Part shown: one piece after another, positions 8,184-16,658 of the stretch | How positions within the stretch are numbered: the first letter of the stretch is position 1 | How the letters are laid out: each line of letters starts with the position of its first letter | Assembly (NCBI GenBank): GCA_964293305.1 | Contig: CAXYYO010000028.1 | Span: 1 to 44,102, forward strand | Length of the DNA: 44,102 nt | Reading direction: 5' to 3' | Origin: CALAGJ01 sp964293305 | Lineage (GTDB): Bacteria > Bacteroidota > Bacteroidia > Chitinophagales > Chitinophagaceae | Notes under the pieces: generated by a model | Told to the model about the DNA's origin: nothing | Databases searched by the model: none | The model's input: the letters and a program-made list of their open reading frames with translations, nothing else | Made by a program: the position numbers and the translations under genes

Positions 8184-9122
8184 ATGCCACCCATTTTAAA
8201 AGCTACAAATCTTTCCAAACGTTTTGGCACTTTACAAGCTGTGGAAGATTTATCATTTGAAGTACAAGAGGGAGATGTGTACGGATTTCTGGGTCAAAAC
8301 GGTGCCGGAAAATCTACCACTATTCGTATGTTGCTATCCTTGATAAAACCAGATAGTGGATCAATAGAAATATTTGGTCAGCCACTTCAATCTAATAGAC
8401 CAAATATATTAGGGCAAATTGGTGCCGTAATTGAAAAACCAGATTTATACAAATATCTTTCTGCTTTAGACAACCTCAAACTTTTTGCCCGTATGAGTGG
8501 CATTAATCCAACTGCAAAAATGCTGATGGCTCAGCTTGAGCAGGTGGGGCTGCAGGGTAGGGAAAAAGATATTGTGAAAACTTTTTCGCGGGGAATGAAA
8601 CAACGACTGGGCATTGCAATTGCCCTCATTCACAATCCACGTTTGGTTATATTAGATGAGCCCGTAAATGGCCTGGACCCACAGGGTATAGCAGATATTA
8701 GGAATCTTATACTTCTACTTAGTAAGGAAGAAGGGAAAACTATTTTTCTATCCTCTCACTTACTCAACGAAATAGAACAGGTGGCTAGTCGTATTTTAAT
8801 TATTGATAAAGGCAAAAAAGTTGTGGAAGGTGCGGCTGCTGCACTATTTGATCCCGCACAAACTGTTGTTGAGGTACTCACAGAAGATAATGTTATTTGT
8901 GAACAGCTTATAAAATCAAGTTTGGAATGGAATCAAAAAATTAAACCCGCAAGGAATCAATTTATTCTCATGCAAATGCATAGGGATGAAGTACCTACTT
9001 TTCACAGATGGTTGGCAATGCAGCCCGTAAATGTGCTATCACTACAACCACGACATTCTTTAGAAGATTATTTTTTACAAGTTACAACTGCACATCAACA
9101 TGTACCCACTTATACAAATTGA
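8184..9122 (+). CDS. ABC transporter ATP-binding protein (ABC-2/CcmA type)
   Basis: This 312-residue cytoplasmic ATPase energises the permease encoded just downstream. Visible motifs are Walker A GQNGAGKST (37-45), the ABC signature FSRGMKQRLGIA (the LSGGQ position reads FSRGM), Walker B RLVILDEPVNGLDP and the switch histidine in FLSSHLL. The C-terminal extension of about 80 residues is typical of the CcmA/NatA exporter subgroup. The next gene begins inside this one (23-nt overlap), so translation is probably coupled. TAATTTCG close upstream of the ATG is an imperfect -7 box. Confidence 0.95.
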   Translation: MPPILKATNLSKRFGTLQAVEDLSFEVQEGDVYGFLGQNGAGKSTTIRMLLSLIKPDSGSIEIFGQPLQSNRPNILGQIGAVIEKPDLYKYLSALDNLKLFARMSGINPTAKMLMAQLEQVGLQGREKDIVKTFSRGMKQRLGIAIALIHNPRLVILDEPVNGLDPQGIADIRNLILLLSKEEGKTIFLSSHLLNEIEQVASRILIIDKGKKVVEGAAAALFDPAQTVVEVLTEDNVICEQLIKSSLEWNQKIKPARNQFILMQMHRDEVPTFHRWLAMQPVNVLSLQPRHSLEDYFLQVTTAHQHVPTYTN

Positions 9123-9972
9123 GTTATTTAAAATATTCAAAAGGCCACGTACTTATATTTCATTTGGTGCCATAGCTGCACTGATACTCATGATACAGTT
9201 TGGCCTTAAAGTAGATGGTCAGGAATATGTTGATTTTATGCTGCAAAGTTTAGGTAGTTTTGACATAGAAGGCCAAGTGCTGAATGGGTATTTAGTATGT
9301 TATATCATTTTACAACTGATGCTAATACATGTGCCTTTGTTGGTAGCATTGGTAGCGGCTGATATGATAAGTGGCGAGGCCAATATGGGCACATTACGGC
9401 TTATTTTTGCAAAACCCTTTTCACGAAGTGAAGTATTGCTGGCAAAGTTTTTTGCAACGGCCATTTACACTTTATTATTATTGGTATGGGTAGCTATACT
9501 TGCATTATTTTTAAGCACAACATTATTTGGCACCAGTGATTTTTTTCTGATGAAATCAAGCTATACAATCATCATGAATAGGGATGATGTATTTTGGAGG
9601 TATGTATGTGCTTTTTGTTTTGCTTATTTATCCTTACTTACAGTAGCAGCGCTGGGATTTTTTTTATCAGCTTTCGCTGAAAATTCTATAGGCCCCATTG
9701 TTACTACCATGAGCCTGATTGTATTTTGTACTGTGCTTGGCACATTAAACCTGCCTGTGTTTCAGGCCATTACCCCATGGTTGTTTACCACACACATGAT
9801 TACCTGGAAAGAATTTTTTGACGTACAGACTGATGCTAATAATAATGCCCTGCCAGGTACTATCGAAAACATATCGCTGATATGGAAAAGCAGTATTGTT
9901 TTACTAGTGCATATAATCGGATTGATTATTGCTACTTTATACGTGGTAAAGAAAAAAGATATTTTAAGTTAA
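9100..9972 (+). CDS. ABC-2 type transporter permease
   Basis: The 290-residue integral membrane protein has about six hydrophobic segments: near residues 20-35, 65-85, 115-140, 165-190, 200-220 and 260-285. The segment ADMISGEANMGTLRLIFAKPFSRSEVLLAKF after the second helix is characteristic of ABC-2 permeases (the SGExxxGTL...P.SR...lgK pattern). It overlaps the ATPase gene by 23 nt. Two half-permeases or a homodimer would complete the transporter. Substrate is unknown; the downstream periplasmic genes may belong to the same function. Confidence 0.93.
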   Translation: MYPLIQIELFKIFKRPRTYISFGAIAALILMIQFGLKVDGQEYVDFMLQSLGSFDIEGQVLNGYLVCYIILQLMLIHVPLLVALVAADMISGEANMGTLRLIFAKPFSRSEVLLAKFFATAIYTLLLLVWVAILALFLSTTLFGTSDFFLMKSSYTIIMNRDDVFWRYVCAFCFAYLSLLTVAALGFFLSAFAENSIGPIVTTMSLIVFCTVLGTLNLPVFQAITPWLFTTHMITWKEFFDVQTDANNNALPGTIENISLIWKSSIVLLVHIIGLIIATLYVVKKKDILS

Positions 9973-9977
9973 TAAAT

Positions 9978-10673
9978 ATGTTACAAAAAAAAATAACCCT
10001 TCTGATTTGTGCCTTTGTTTGTACTTACACAAGCCAAAGTCAAGATATGGCTGCCTTGGTAAATAAAGTGAAAGCAAAAATTGAAACGGTAAATGATTAT
10101 ACGGCCACAGGTGTTTTAAAAACGGATATTATTTTTATTAAAGCACCTGTAAGCAACATCAAAGTATATTATAAAAAGCCAAATAAATTTAAACTGAAGA
10201 AAGATGGTGGTATATCGGTATTGCCAAAAGGAGGAATAAGTATTAACCTCAATAATGTAGTTACCATAAAGGATTTCGTGGCCCTAGCTGCAGGTGAATC
10301 AGTAATAGATGGATTTGCTGTAAAAATTGTAAAGCTTCTTCCGTCAGACGAAAACAGTGAAATTATTTTATCCACCTTGTACATTGATGAAAAAAATTTA
10401 TTGGTCAGGAAAGCAGTTACCACTACAAGGGAAAATGGCACTTATGAAATCAATATGAGTTACGGAAAATATAGCCAATATGGACTCCCAGATAAGATTG
10501 TATTTTCTTTTAATACCAAAGATTATAAACTACCAAAAGGTATAACCCTAGAATTTGATGAAGGAGAAAAACCTTCTGATGCAGATAAACTGAAGAATAA
10601 AAAAGGCAGGGTAGAAATTACCTATTCCTCCTACATCATCAATAAGGGTGTAGATGATTCTATTTTTAAATAG
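9978..10673 (+). CDS. LolA-like periplasmic protein
   Basis: The start ATG at 9978 gives 231 residues with a clean signal peptide (MLQKKITLLICAFVCTYTSQSQ) and follows the permease stop by 5 nt; a longer reading from 9882 would lie within the permease gene. The body (residues about 25-230) looks like the LolA/outer-membrane lipoprotein-sorting fold: VNDYTATGVLKTDI, a YYKKPNKFKLKK strand, and alternating beta-strands ending in EITYSSYIINKGVDDSIFK. A role in carrying a lipid or lipoprotein across the periplasm is inferred from fold type and operon position. It is not the housekeeping LolA on present evidence. Confidence 0.7.
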   Translation: MLQKKITLLICAFVCTYTSQSQDMAALVNKVKAKIETVNDYTATGVLKTDIIFIKAPVSNIKVYYKKPNKFKLKKDGGISVLPKGGISINLNNVVTIKDFVALAAGESVIDGFAVKIVKLLPSDENSEIILSTLYIDEKNLLVRKAVTTTRENGTYEINMSYGKYSQYGLPDKIVFSFNTKDYKLPKGITLEFDEGEKPSDADKLKNKKGRVEITYSSYIINKGVDDSIFK

Positions 10674-11310
10674 TGCAGTGAAAACAGTTATTTACCAATT
10701 TAAAAATTGGCTTATTTTAATATTTTGCTTTGTTAGTGTTATATCCTGTAACGAAGGGGAACAGCCAAGTGTAATAAAAGGATTAAACACAAGGTCAATA
10801 TATATTCAACCACTCAATGGTTTTGATACATCTATATCAAAAGAAATAGCAAATAAATTAAAAGTATTATCCGATGATATAATAATTCTTCCCAATTTAA
10901 TACTTCCAAAAACTGCTCTAAACACTACAGGAAAACGATACAGGGCAGATTCTATTATAAGGTTTTTAAAAAGTAAAACGCCGACAGATTGTATAACACT
11001 TGGGCTTATTGTTAAGGATATCAGCACTACCAAAGGTGATAATAAAGACTGGGGTGTAATGGGTTTGGGGTATAGGCCAGGTAATGCATGTGTAGCATCC
11101 ACATTCAGACTAAGTAATAGAAATAAGCAGGAGCAATTGTTTAAAGTTGCAATTCATGAGTTGGGACACACTATTGGCTTGCCACATTGTACAGAAAAAA
11201 ATTGTTATATGAGAGATGCAGAAGGACACAATCCTACGGATGATGAAAAAGAATTTTGTGTAGCATGTAAAAAGAAATTAACAAATTTGGGCTGGACTTT
11301 GAACCTATAA
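10654..11310 (+). CDS. Archaemetzincin-type zinc metalloprotease, lipoprotein
   Basis: The protein has 218 residues. A hydrophobic N-terminus ending in the lipobox VISC (Cys32) predicts a lipid-anchored envelope protein. The catalytic signature is H168-E-L-G-H172-T-I-G-L-P-H178, followed by C179, C184, M186 (Met-turn) and C202-x-x-C205. This matches the archaemetzincin pattern HExxHxxGxxHCx4CxM...CxxC, with three zinc-binding His, catalytic Glu and a second four-Cys zinc site. The Met-to-CxxC spacing is 15 rather than the usual 17. It overlaps the LolA-like gene by 20 nt; an in-frame GTG at 10678 is an alternative start that still keeps the signal sequence. Substrate unknown. Confidence 0.88.
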   Translation: MILFLNSAVKTVIYQFKNWLILIFCFVSVISCNEGEQPSVIKGLNTRSIYIQPLNGFDTSISKEIANKLKVLSDDIIILPNLILPKTALNTTGKRYRADSIIRFLKSKTPTDCITLGLIVKDISTTKGDNKDWGVMGLGYRPGNACVASTFRLSNRNKQEQLFKVAIHELGHTIGLPHCTEKNCYMRDAEGHNPTDDEKEFCVACKKKLTNLGWTLNL

Positions 11311-11377
11311 TTAATATTTTGCCAATATTCTATTTATGATTCACAGCCGTGAGTTAAGTTTTGATTTTGTATAATCC

Positions 11378-11406
11378 AAAAAAAATGAGAGTGTTTATAA
11401 ACACTC
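11378..11406 (-). terminator. Terminator between convergent genes
   Basis: Perfect 18-nt palindrome gagtgtttataaacactc (11389-11406). On the minus strand it is followed by ATTTTTTTT (11378-11386), ending the nfu gene. On the plus strand it is followed by cc and then an A-rich run, so it is mainly a minus-strand terminator. Confidence 0.75.
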
Positions 11407-11437
11407 CCAAAAAAATTAATCTGTATATTATGGCAAA

Positions 11438-12037
11438 CTATTCAGACTCAGCCACTACCTCTTTTACCTCTGGTATCATACGCTTCATCATACCTTCTAT
11501 ACCTGCTTTTAATGTAACCATACTACTTGGGCATCCGCTACAGCTGCCTTGCATCATCAGTTTTACCACACCATCTTCATAGTTTTTAAACTGGATGGCG
11601 CCCCCATCCATTTCAACAGCTGGTCTTACATAATTGTCTAATAATTCTTTGATACGTTTTACCACATCTGTATCTTCACTAAGTACAATATTGCTACTGT
11701 CTTGTTTTACTTGGGCTGCGGCTTCTTCGTTTACCACTTCACCATTATTTTCAAGGTATTCTTTTAAAAACTGCTTTATAGGAGGTATGATTTCATACCA
11801 GTCTTCTGTATCGTTGGTTTTTGTTAGGGTAATAAAATTACTTGCTATAAATACACTCTTTATGAAGGGAAAGTCGAACAATGCAGAAGCCAAAGGCGAT
11901 GGACCAGCCTGTGCAGCTTCCTGAAAATCAATACTTTTACCTGGATAAAGTAACTTGTTTGCCACAAACTTCATCGTTTCTGGGTTTGGGGTCATTTCTG
12001 TATAAATGCTTACCACTGTATTGCCAGTCTTAATCAT
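11438..12037 (-). CDS. Nfu-type iron-sulfur cluster carrier
   Basis: Start chosen at 12037 (MIKTGNTVVSIYTEMTPNPE), giving 199 residues; this matches the N-terminus of Nfu proteins better than a start 14 codons earlier. The Nfu N-terminal domain (about 9-95) contains the TPNPETMKF motif. The NifU C-terminal domain (about 125-195) contains the cluster-binding G-S-C166-S-G-C169-P. Such proteins accept Fe-S clusters from the SUF or ISC scaffold and deliver them to client enzymes. It is divergent from the ArsC-like gene, with about 80 nt between the starts. Confidence 0.93.
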   Translation of the reverse strand: MIKTGNTVVSIYTEMTPNPETMKFVANKLLYPGKSIDFQEAAQAGPSPLASALFDFPFIKSVFIASNFITLTKTNDTEDWYEIIPPIKQFLKEYLENNGEVVNEEAAAQVKQDSSNIVLSEDTDVVKRIKELLDNYVRPAVEMDGGAIQFKNYEDGVVKLMMQGSCSGCPSSMVTLKAGIEGMMKRMIPEVKEVVAESE

Positions 12038-12119
12038 AATGTTTATTTCTATTATGCAAAAATAACAATGAAATAGCAAAGAAGTTTGTTATTGGTAGAA
12101 AGCATTTATTTTGCTACTT

Positions 12120-12497
12120 GTGAAAAAAGGAATAATCTATTTTCTTCCAACTTGTAGTACTTGTAAGACAATTATACGGGATGTAGGAATAACTATAGAA
12201 GATTTTGAGATGCAGGATATTAAGACTAAACCCATATCAATAGCACAATTGACATTTATCAAAAAAGTAGCCGGTAGCTATGAAGCTGTTTTTAGCCGCC
12301 GATGCATGAAGTATAAAGAGTGGGATTTAAAAGATAAGCATTTGGAAGAAGCTGATTTTCTACATTATATTTTACTTGATTACACCTTCCTGAAAAGACC
12401 TGTAGTTGTTATAGGTAACCAAATTTTTGCGGGTAGCGAAAAAAAGAATATAGAAGCATTAAAAAAAGCTGTTAAACAATTTGTGAAAAATGAATAA
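12120..12497 (+). CDS. ArsC/Spx-family thioredoxin-fold protein
   Basis: GTG at 12120 is taken as start (M-K-K-G-I-I-Y-F-L-P-T-C, about 125 residues); no ATG is in frame upstream, and TTG at 12111 is the alternative. The N-terminal C12-S-T-C15 (CxxC) follows a beta-strand as in ArsC and Spx. The later RPVVVIGNQIFAG segment holds the conserved RP motif of the family. Functions in this family include arsenate reduction and RNA polymerase binding. No ars genes are nearby, so arsenate reduction is not supported by context. It overlaps hldD by 8 nt. Confidence 0.85.
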   Translation: MKKGIIYFLPTCSTCKTIIRDVGITIEDFEMQDIKTKPISIAQLTFIKKVAGSYEAVFSRRCMKYKEWDLKDKHLEEADFLHYILLDYTFLKRPVVVIGNQIFAGSEKKNIEALKKAVKQFVKNE

Positions 12498-13503
12498 TCA
12501 AATAGTGAAAAGTACAAAAGTACTACTAACAGGTTCTGCCGGGTTTATTGGGAGTTGTATGTTGCAGTATTTAAATGAAAACGGGGTTACAGATATTTAC
12601 ATAGTTGACGATTTTGGAATCGAGAAAAAAAGGCAGAACTGGGAGAAAAAACAGTTTATAAAAAATATTGAAAGGCAATATTTATTTGAGTGGCTAGAAG
12701 AGGAAAACCCCGAGTTGGATATAGTCATACATCTAGGTGCACGCACCGATACAACTGAATTTGACTATGCTATTCACGAAGCATTGAATGTGGCATACTC
12801 TCAAAAAATATGGAATTATTGTGAAAAAAATTGTTTGCCATTAATCTATGCATCGTCCGCCGCAACCTATGGCAATGGTAGTCATGGCTATTTAGATGAC
12901 AATCAACTTGCCTTTGAACTCACACCCCTTAATCCTTATGGAACAAGTAAAAACGAATTTGATAAATGGGCTTTGATGCAGGAAAATAATACAAATGGAT
13001 GGGTTGGTTTAAAATTCTTTAATGTATACGGGCCTAATGAATATCATAAAGGAAGAATGGCAAGTGTCGTTTTCCATGCCTACCATCAGATGAAACAAAA
13101 AGGGCTGGTGAAATTATTCAAAAGTCATAAACCTGAATTTAAGGATGGAGAACAGCTCCGTGATTTTATTTATGTAAAAGATATATTGGCTGTAATAGAT
13201 TGGATCATGAAAGAAATGATTGCTAAAAAATGGGATAGTAAAAAAAATGGCTTATATAATTTAGGCACAGGTATGGCAAGAAGCTTTTATGACCTAACTA
13301 AAGCCACTTTTACAGGTGCTGGTATTCATGAGGTGATTGAATTTATAGATATGCCAGAAGACCTGAGGGATACGTACCAATATTTTACGGAAGCTTCAAT
13401 GCAAAAACTTAAAGATGCCGGTTATTTAGAGCAATTTTATGATTTGGAATCAGGTATTGAGGACTATGTAAGTAATTATTTAGTACCAGAAAAATATTAC
13501 TAA
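12490..13503 (+). CDS. hldD: ADP-L-glycero-D-manno-heptose 6-epimerase
   Basis: This 337-residue extended SDR enzyme converts ADP-D-glycero-beta-D-manno-heptose to the L,D form for the LPS inner core. The NADP-binding G15-x-x-G18-x-x-G21 (GSAGFIGS), HLGARTDTTE, ASSAATYGNG with the catalytic Ser region, and Y150-G-T-S-K154 (YxxxK) are present. KFFNVYGPNEYHKGRMASV and QLRDFIYVKD are diagnostic of HldD within the epimerase superfamily. Length is slightly above the E. coli enzyme (310). Other heptose genes are not in the window. Confidence 0.95.
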   Translation: MNNQIVKSTKVLLTGSAGFIGSCMLQYLNENGVTDIYIVDDFGIEKKRQNWEKKQFIKNIERQYLFEWLEEENPELDIVIHLGARTDTTEFDYAIHEALNVAYSQKIWNYCEKNCLPLIYASSAATYGNGSHGYLDDNQLAFELTPLNPYGTSKNEFDKWALMQENNTNGWVGLKFFNVYGPNEYHKGRMASVVFHAYHQMKQKGLVKLFKSHKPEFKDGEQLRDFIYVKDILAVIDWIMKEMIAKKWDSKKNGLYNLGTGMARSFYDLTKATFTGAGIHEVIEFIDMPEDLRDTYQYFTEASMQKLKDAGYLEQFYDLESGIEDYVSNYLVPEKYY

Positions 13504-13626
13504 TAAGACTCTTGTGTAATTAAATTTTTATTTTTTATTGAAATATACCTTATGTTGAGTTGAGCATCATTGTTTCAAATCATTTTGAAATAACTTTACC
13601 AACTATTTGTAACAAAAAATTAAAAG

Positions 13627-13872
13627 ATGTGGATAGAAACAAATAATACGCTGTATAGAAAATTTGAATTTGAAAATTTTTCTGCTGCTTTTGGATTTAT
13701 GACTCGTGTAGCCATTGAGGCGGAGAAGCAAAATCATCATCCTCTATGGTCAAATGTATGGAATAAAGTGGAGATATGGCTGAGTACTCACGATGCCGGA
13801 GATATTGTGACAGATAAAGATCGCAAACTGGCTGCTGCAATTGATAGGTTATTTAGTAATAAGCCTGAATAA
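13627..13872 (+). CDS. 4a-hydroxytetrahydrobiopterin dehydratase (pterin carbinolamine dehydratase)
   Basis: The 81-residue protein dehydrates 4a-hydroxytetrahydropterin, regenerating the cofactor of aromatic amino acid hydroxylases. The family motif is intact: E33-K-Q-N-H37-H38-P39 followed by W45, H55 and D63-x-D65. H37, H38 and H55 correspond to the catalytic histidines. Length is at the short end of the family (about 80-110). It stands alone, 123 nt after hldD. No hydroxylase gene is nearby. Confidence 0.93.
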   Translation: MWIETNNTLYRKFEFENFSAAFGFMTRVAIEAEKQNHHPLWSNVWNKVEIWLSTHDAGDIVTDKDRKLAAAIDRLFSNKPE

Positions 13873-13910
13873 TAATTGTTCTTGCAATTGTATTTTGGTT
13901 AGTTTTTTAC

Positions 13911-13929
13911 ATTTAAGTGGTACTTAAAT
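13911..13929. terminator. Hairpin between convergent genes
   Basis: A perfect 8-bp stem atttaagt/acttaaat with loop ggt spans the end of the DUF4126 gene. Runs of T precede it on the plus strand, but no T tract follows on either strand, so terminator activity is doubtful. Confidence 0.3.
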
Positions 13930-14482
13930 AAAGTTTTCTAAGTACCCAGAATATAAGTAAAAGCAAAAAGAAAGCCATCAATAAAGGCAGGATAAAACTG
14001 AGTGCAACACCACCTATTGCTGCTGCATTTTCTCCTGTAGCCACTACGGCATTTCCTGTACCTGCGGTAAATTTTGTACTTGCCAATCGTAGTAAACCTG
14101 TTCCAGACTGAATAGTGCCTGCGGATACACCTCCTGCTACCAAAGCTAGAATCCATTGTAATAACTCACTGTTTTCCTGTGCCGGTAAAATACTATATGC
14201 TACTAAGGTACCCGCACCTGCTGCAAGTGGTGTGGCTATAAGGTCAGAAAGATTATCAACAAATGGAATATAATACGCAGCAATTTCCAACAAAGCGGCA
14301 GTGCCAAAACAAATAACCGACGTGAGGCTTCCCATCCAATTTACAGTATCCGGCAAGCTAATCCAATTAAAATAGCCAGCCAGTGATGCTGCCAGCAACG
14401 GTATAAAAATCCTGAATCCACAACAGGCACTCAAGGCTATACCCATGGCAATAGCAGATATGGTTTCTGAAACTTGTGGCAT
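13913..14482 (-). CDS. DUF4126 membrane protein
   Basis: The 189-residue protein is largely hydrophobic, with about four to five membrane segments. Gly/Ala-rich helices follow the conserved start (ALSACCGFRIFIPLLAASLAGY), and later parts read DLIATPLAAGAGTLVAY and GTGNAVVATGENAAA. These segments are typical of the DUF4126 family, whose function is unknown. It is downstream of purF in the same direction with a 142-nt gap and probably has its own promoter at 14487-14518. Confidence 0.85.
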   Translation of the reverse strand: MPQVSETISAIAMGIALSACCGFRIFIPLLAASLAGYFNWISLPDTVNWMGSLTSVICFGTAALLEIAAYYIPFVDNLSDLIATPLAAGAGTLVAYSILPAQENSELLQWILALVAGGVSAGTIQSGTGLLRLASTKFTAGTGNAVVATGENAAAIGGVALSFILPLLMAFFLLLLIFWVLRKLYLSTT

Positions 14483-14486
14483 GGCC

Positions 14487-14518
14487 CAAATGTAGATGGA
14501 TTAGGCAAATAAATGCAA
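14487..14518 (-). promoter_or_regulatory. Possible promoter of the DUF4126 gene, nearly leaderless
   Basis: The minus strand has TTG (14516-14518), a 21-nt spacer and TACATTTG (14487-14494). The -7 box ends only 4 nt before the ATG at 14480-14482. If real, the transcript would begin at or within a base or two of the start codon. Confidence 0.4.
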
Positions 14519-14624
14519 GATCACTTCTGTGCCCAACATCATTAATAAATGTAAGTGGTTACATTAAAAATAATGACACATTTTCCGAAGGATAAAAAGA
14601 TTGCTACTATTATAGAGGATGATA

Positions 14625-16472
14625 TTAATATCCTCTTACATTTTTACCTTCGTAATAATTGATGAAAGCTTTATTTACTACCTGATTGCCACCCGGCGTT
14701 GGATAGTTACCGGTAAAATACCAATCCCCCAAATTGGTTGGACAACAATCATGTAAATCTTCAATTGTTTGATAAATAACTTGAATGGGTAGTTCTAATC
14801 CTTGTGGGGTAATGAGTGCAGCAATTTTATCAGATATTTCTTGAGTGGTAAATGGTTTATATACATGACGCACTAGATTCTCCGTATGCAATTGATTATT
14901 CCTTGCTAATTCTTTTATTTGTGTATACACTTCATCCAAAATAGCTTCTTGATTGGTGTCTTTTAATAATTCAATAGCAGCTTTAAATGCTATAAAATCG
15001 CCTAACTTACTCATGTCTATTCCATAACAATCAGGGTATCTTATTTGAGGAGCAGATGAAATAACAATAATTTTTTTGGGTTCCAACCTTGCTAGCATTC
15101 TTACAATACTTTCTTTAAGAGTAGTGCCCCTCACTATACTATCATCTATTACTACAAGAGTGTCTTCCCCCTTTCGTACCGTGCCATAAGTTATATCATA
15201 AACGTGTTGTACCATTTCATTGCGGTTACTGTCTTCCGTAATAAAAGTGCGCAGTTTTACATCTTTTATGGCAATTTTTTCTTGGCGAATTTTTCGGTTT
15301 ATAACTTCTTGTAGTTTCTCTTCAGTTATATCATTTCCCCAGCTTAAAATACGATCAACTTTTCTTTTATTAAGGTATTCTTCCATGCCTTTACACAAAC
15401 CAAAATAAGCTATTTCCGCAGTATTTGGTATGTAAGAAAAGATGGTGTTTTTTAAATCGTACTGTATAGCGTCTAATACAGGTTTACTTAAGTGATGACC
15501 TAAGGCTATACGCTCTCTGTATATTTTTTCATCGCTGCCGCGGCTAAAATAAATACGTTCAAAACTACATGCCCTTCTTTCTTTTGGTGCAGCTATAGTT
15601 TCTATGGTATAACTACCATCCGGTGCTACAATCAATGCTTGGCCCGGCATTAATTCCATTACTTCATTTTCTCCCACATTAAAAGTAGTACGTATGGCGG
15701 CTCTTTCGCTGGCAGACACTATTACCTCATCATTGATATAGTAATATGCAGGTCTTATGCCATGAGCGTCCCTTAGCATGAAACTGCTTCCACAACCCAC
15801 CAGTCCACCAATTGTGTAGCCCCCATCAAAAAGGGGCACAGCTTTGCGAAGAGCTGCTGCTATATCCGGATTATTGGGCTGTTTATCATCTTCTTTTGAA
15901 AGAAAATGGTGCACCACTTCCATCATAGCGGCCAGATCGCTTTGTTTTTGAAATTCGCCGGGCTCTATATTTATAAGATCAAAAAGTTCTTCAGTATTTA
16001 CTAAATTAAAATTTCCTGCCAGAGCAAGATTTTTTCCGGGTGCTAGATTTCTCTTTATAAATGGATGACAAAAATCAACATTATTTCTGCCTTGGGTACC
16101 ATATCTGAGATGGCCTAAAAGCAACTCACCCATCATAGATACATGGCCCTTCATAAGGCCTGGATGTTTTTTAATATCTGGTTGATAGCGTTCTATTTCA
16201 GCTACTTCGGTACCAATTTTATGAAAAAGCTCTGCAATTGGCTGAGCCGCATTGCTTCTGATGCGATGCAGATAAGGATAGCCAGGCTCTGTATGTAATT
16301 TTACAACTGCAATTCCGGCTCCATCCTGACCACGGTTATGCTGTTTTTCCATAAGGAGGTATAGCTTGCTCAATCCATAAGAAACTGAACCATATTGCTG
16401 TAAATAATATGAAAATGACTTTCGGAGTCTGATAAAAGCCAGACCACATTCGTGTTTTATTGCATCACTCAT
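14625..16472 (-). CDS. purF: Amidophosphoribosyltransferase
   Basis: PurF makes 5-phosphoribosylamine from PRPP and glutamine, the committed step of purine synthesis. The start is set at 16472 (MSDAIKHECGLAFIRL), giving 615 residues; a longer frame would begin upstream of the promoter at 16489-16516. Cys9 is the expected N-terminal nucleophile after removal of an 8-residue propeptide. The class II glutaminase domain (KQHNRGQDGAG, GHLRYGTQG) is followed by the PRPP-binding motif VVIDDSIVRGTT. It is longer than E. coli PurF (505), as is usual for the Bacteroidota form. Confidence 0.95.
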   Translation of the reverse strand: MSDAIKHECGLAFIRLRKSFSYYLQQYGSVSYGLSKLYLLMEKQHNRGQDGAGIAVVKLHTEPGYPYLHRIRSNAAQPIAELFHKIGTEVAEIERYQPDIKKHPGLMKGHVSMMGELLLGHLRYGTQGRNNVDFCHPFIKRNLAPGKNLALAGNFNLVNTEELFDLINIEPGEFQKQSDLAAMMEVVHHFLSKEDDKQPNNPDIAAALRKAVPLFDGGYTIGGLVGCGSSFMLRDAHGIRPAYYYINDEVIVSASERAAIRTTFNVGENEVMELMPGQALIVAPDGSYTIETIAAPKERRACSFERIYFSRGSDEKIYRERIALGHHLSKPVLDAIQYDLKNTIFSYIPNTAEIAYFGLCKGMEEYLNKRKVDRILSWGNDITEEKLQEVINRKIRQEKIAIKDVKLRTFITEDSNRNEMVQHVYDITYGTVRKGEDTLVVIDDSIVRGTTLKESIVRMLARLEPKKIIVISSAPQIRYPDCYGIDMSKLGDFIAFKAAIELLKDTNQEAILDEVYTQIKELARNNQLHTENLVRHVYKPFTTQEISDKIAALITPQGLELPIQVIYQTIEDLHDCCPTNLGDWYFTGNYPTPGGNQVVNKAFINYYEGKNVRGY

Positions 16473-16488
16473 AAGAACAAAGAATGTG

Positions 16489-16516
16489 CAAAGATATACT
16501 TTGATTTCATTTACAA
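16489..16516 (-). promoter_or_regulatory. purF promoter
   Basis: The minus strand has TTG (16514-16516), a 17-nt spacer and TATCTTTG (16489-16496). The predicted start near 16483 leaves about 10 nt before the ATG at 16472 and so decides the purF start. No purine riboswitch fits in such a short leader. Confidence 0.65.
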
Positions 16517-16658
16517 AAAAGCCATCTTCCATTGTTGAATCTGCAAAGCATTGCCAAGCTGGAGTTTAGGTTTTGAAGATTAAGCCCAGTTTTTGTATAA
16601 ATTAGTTTCTTCAGCCAATAGGGAGAAGCTAAAAGACCTTGATTTACCTACTAAAAAC

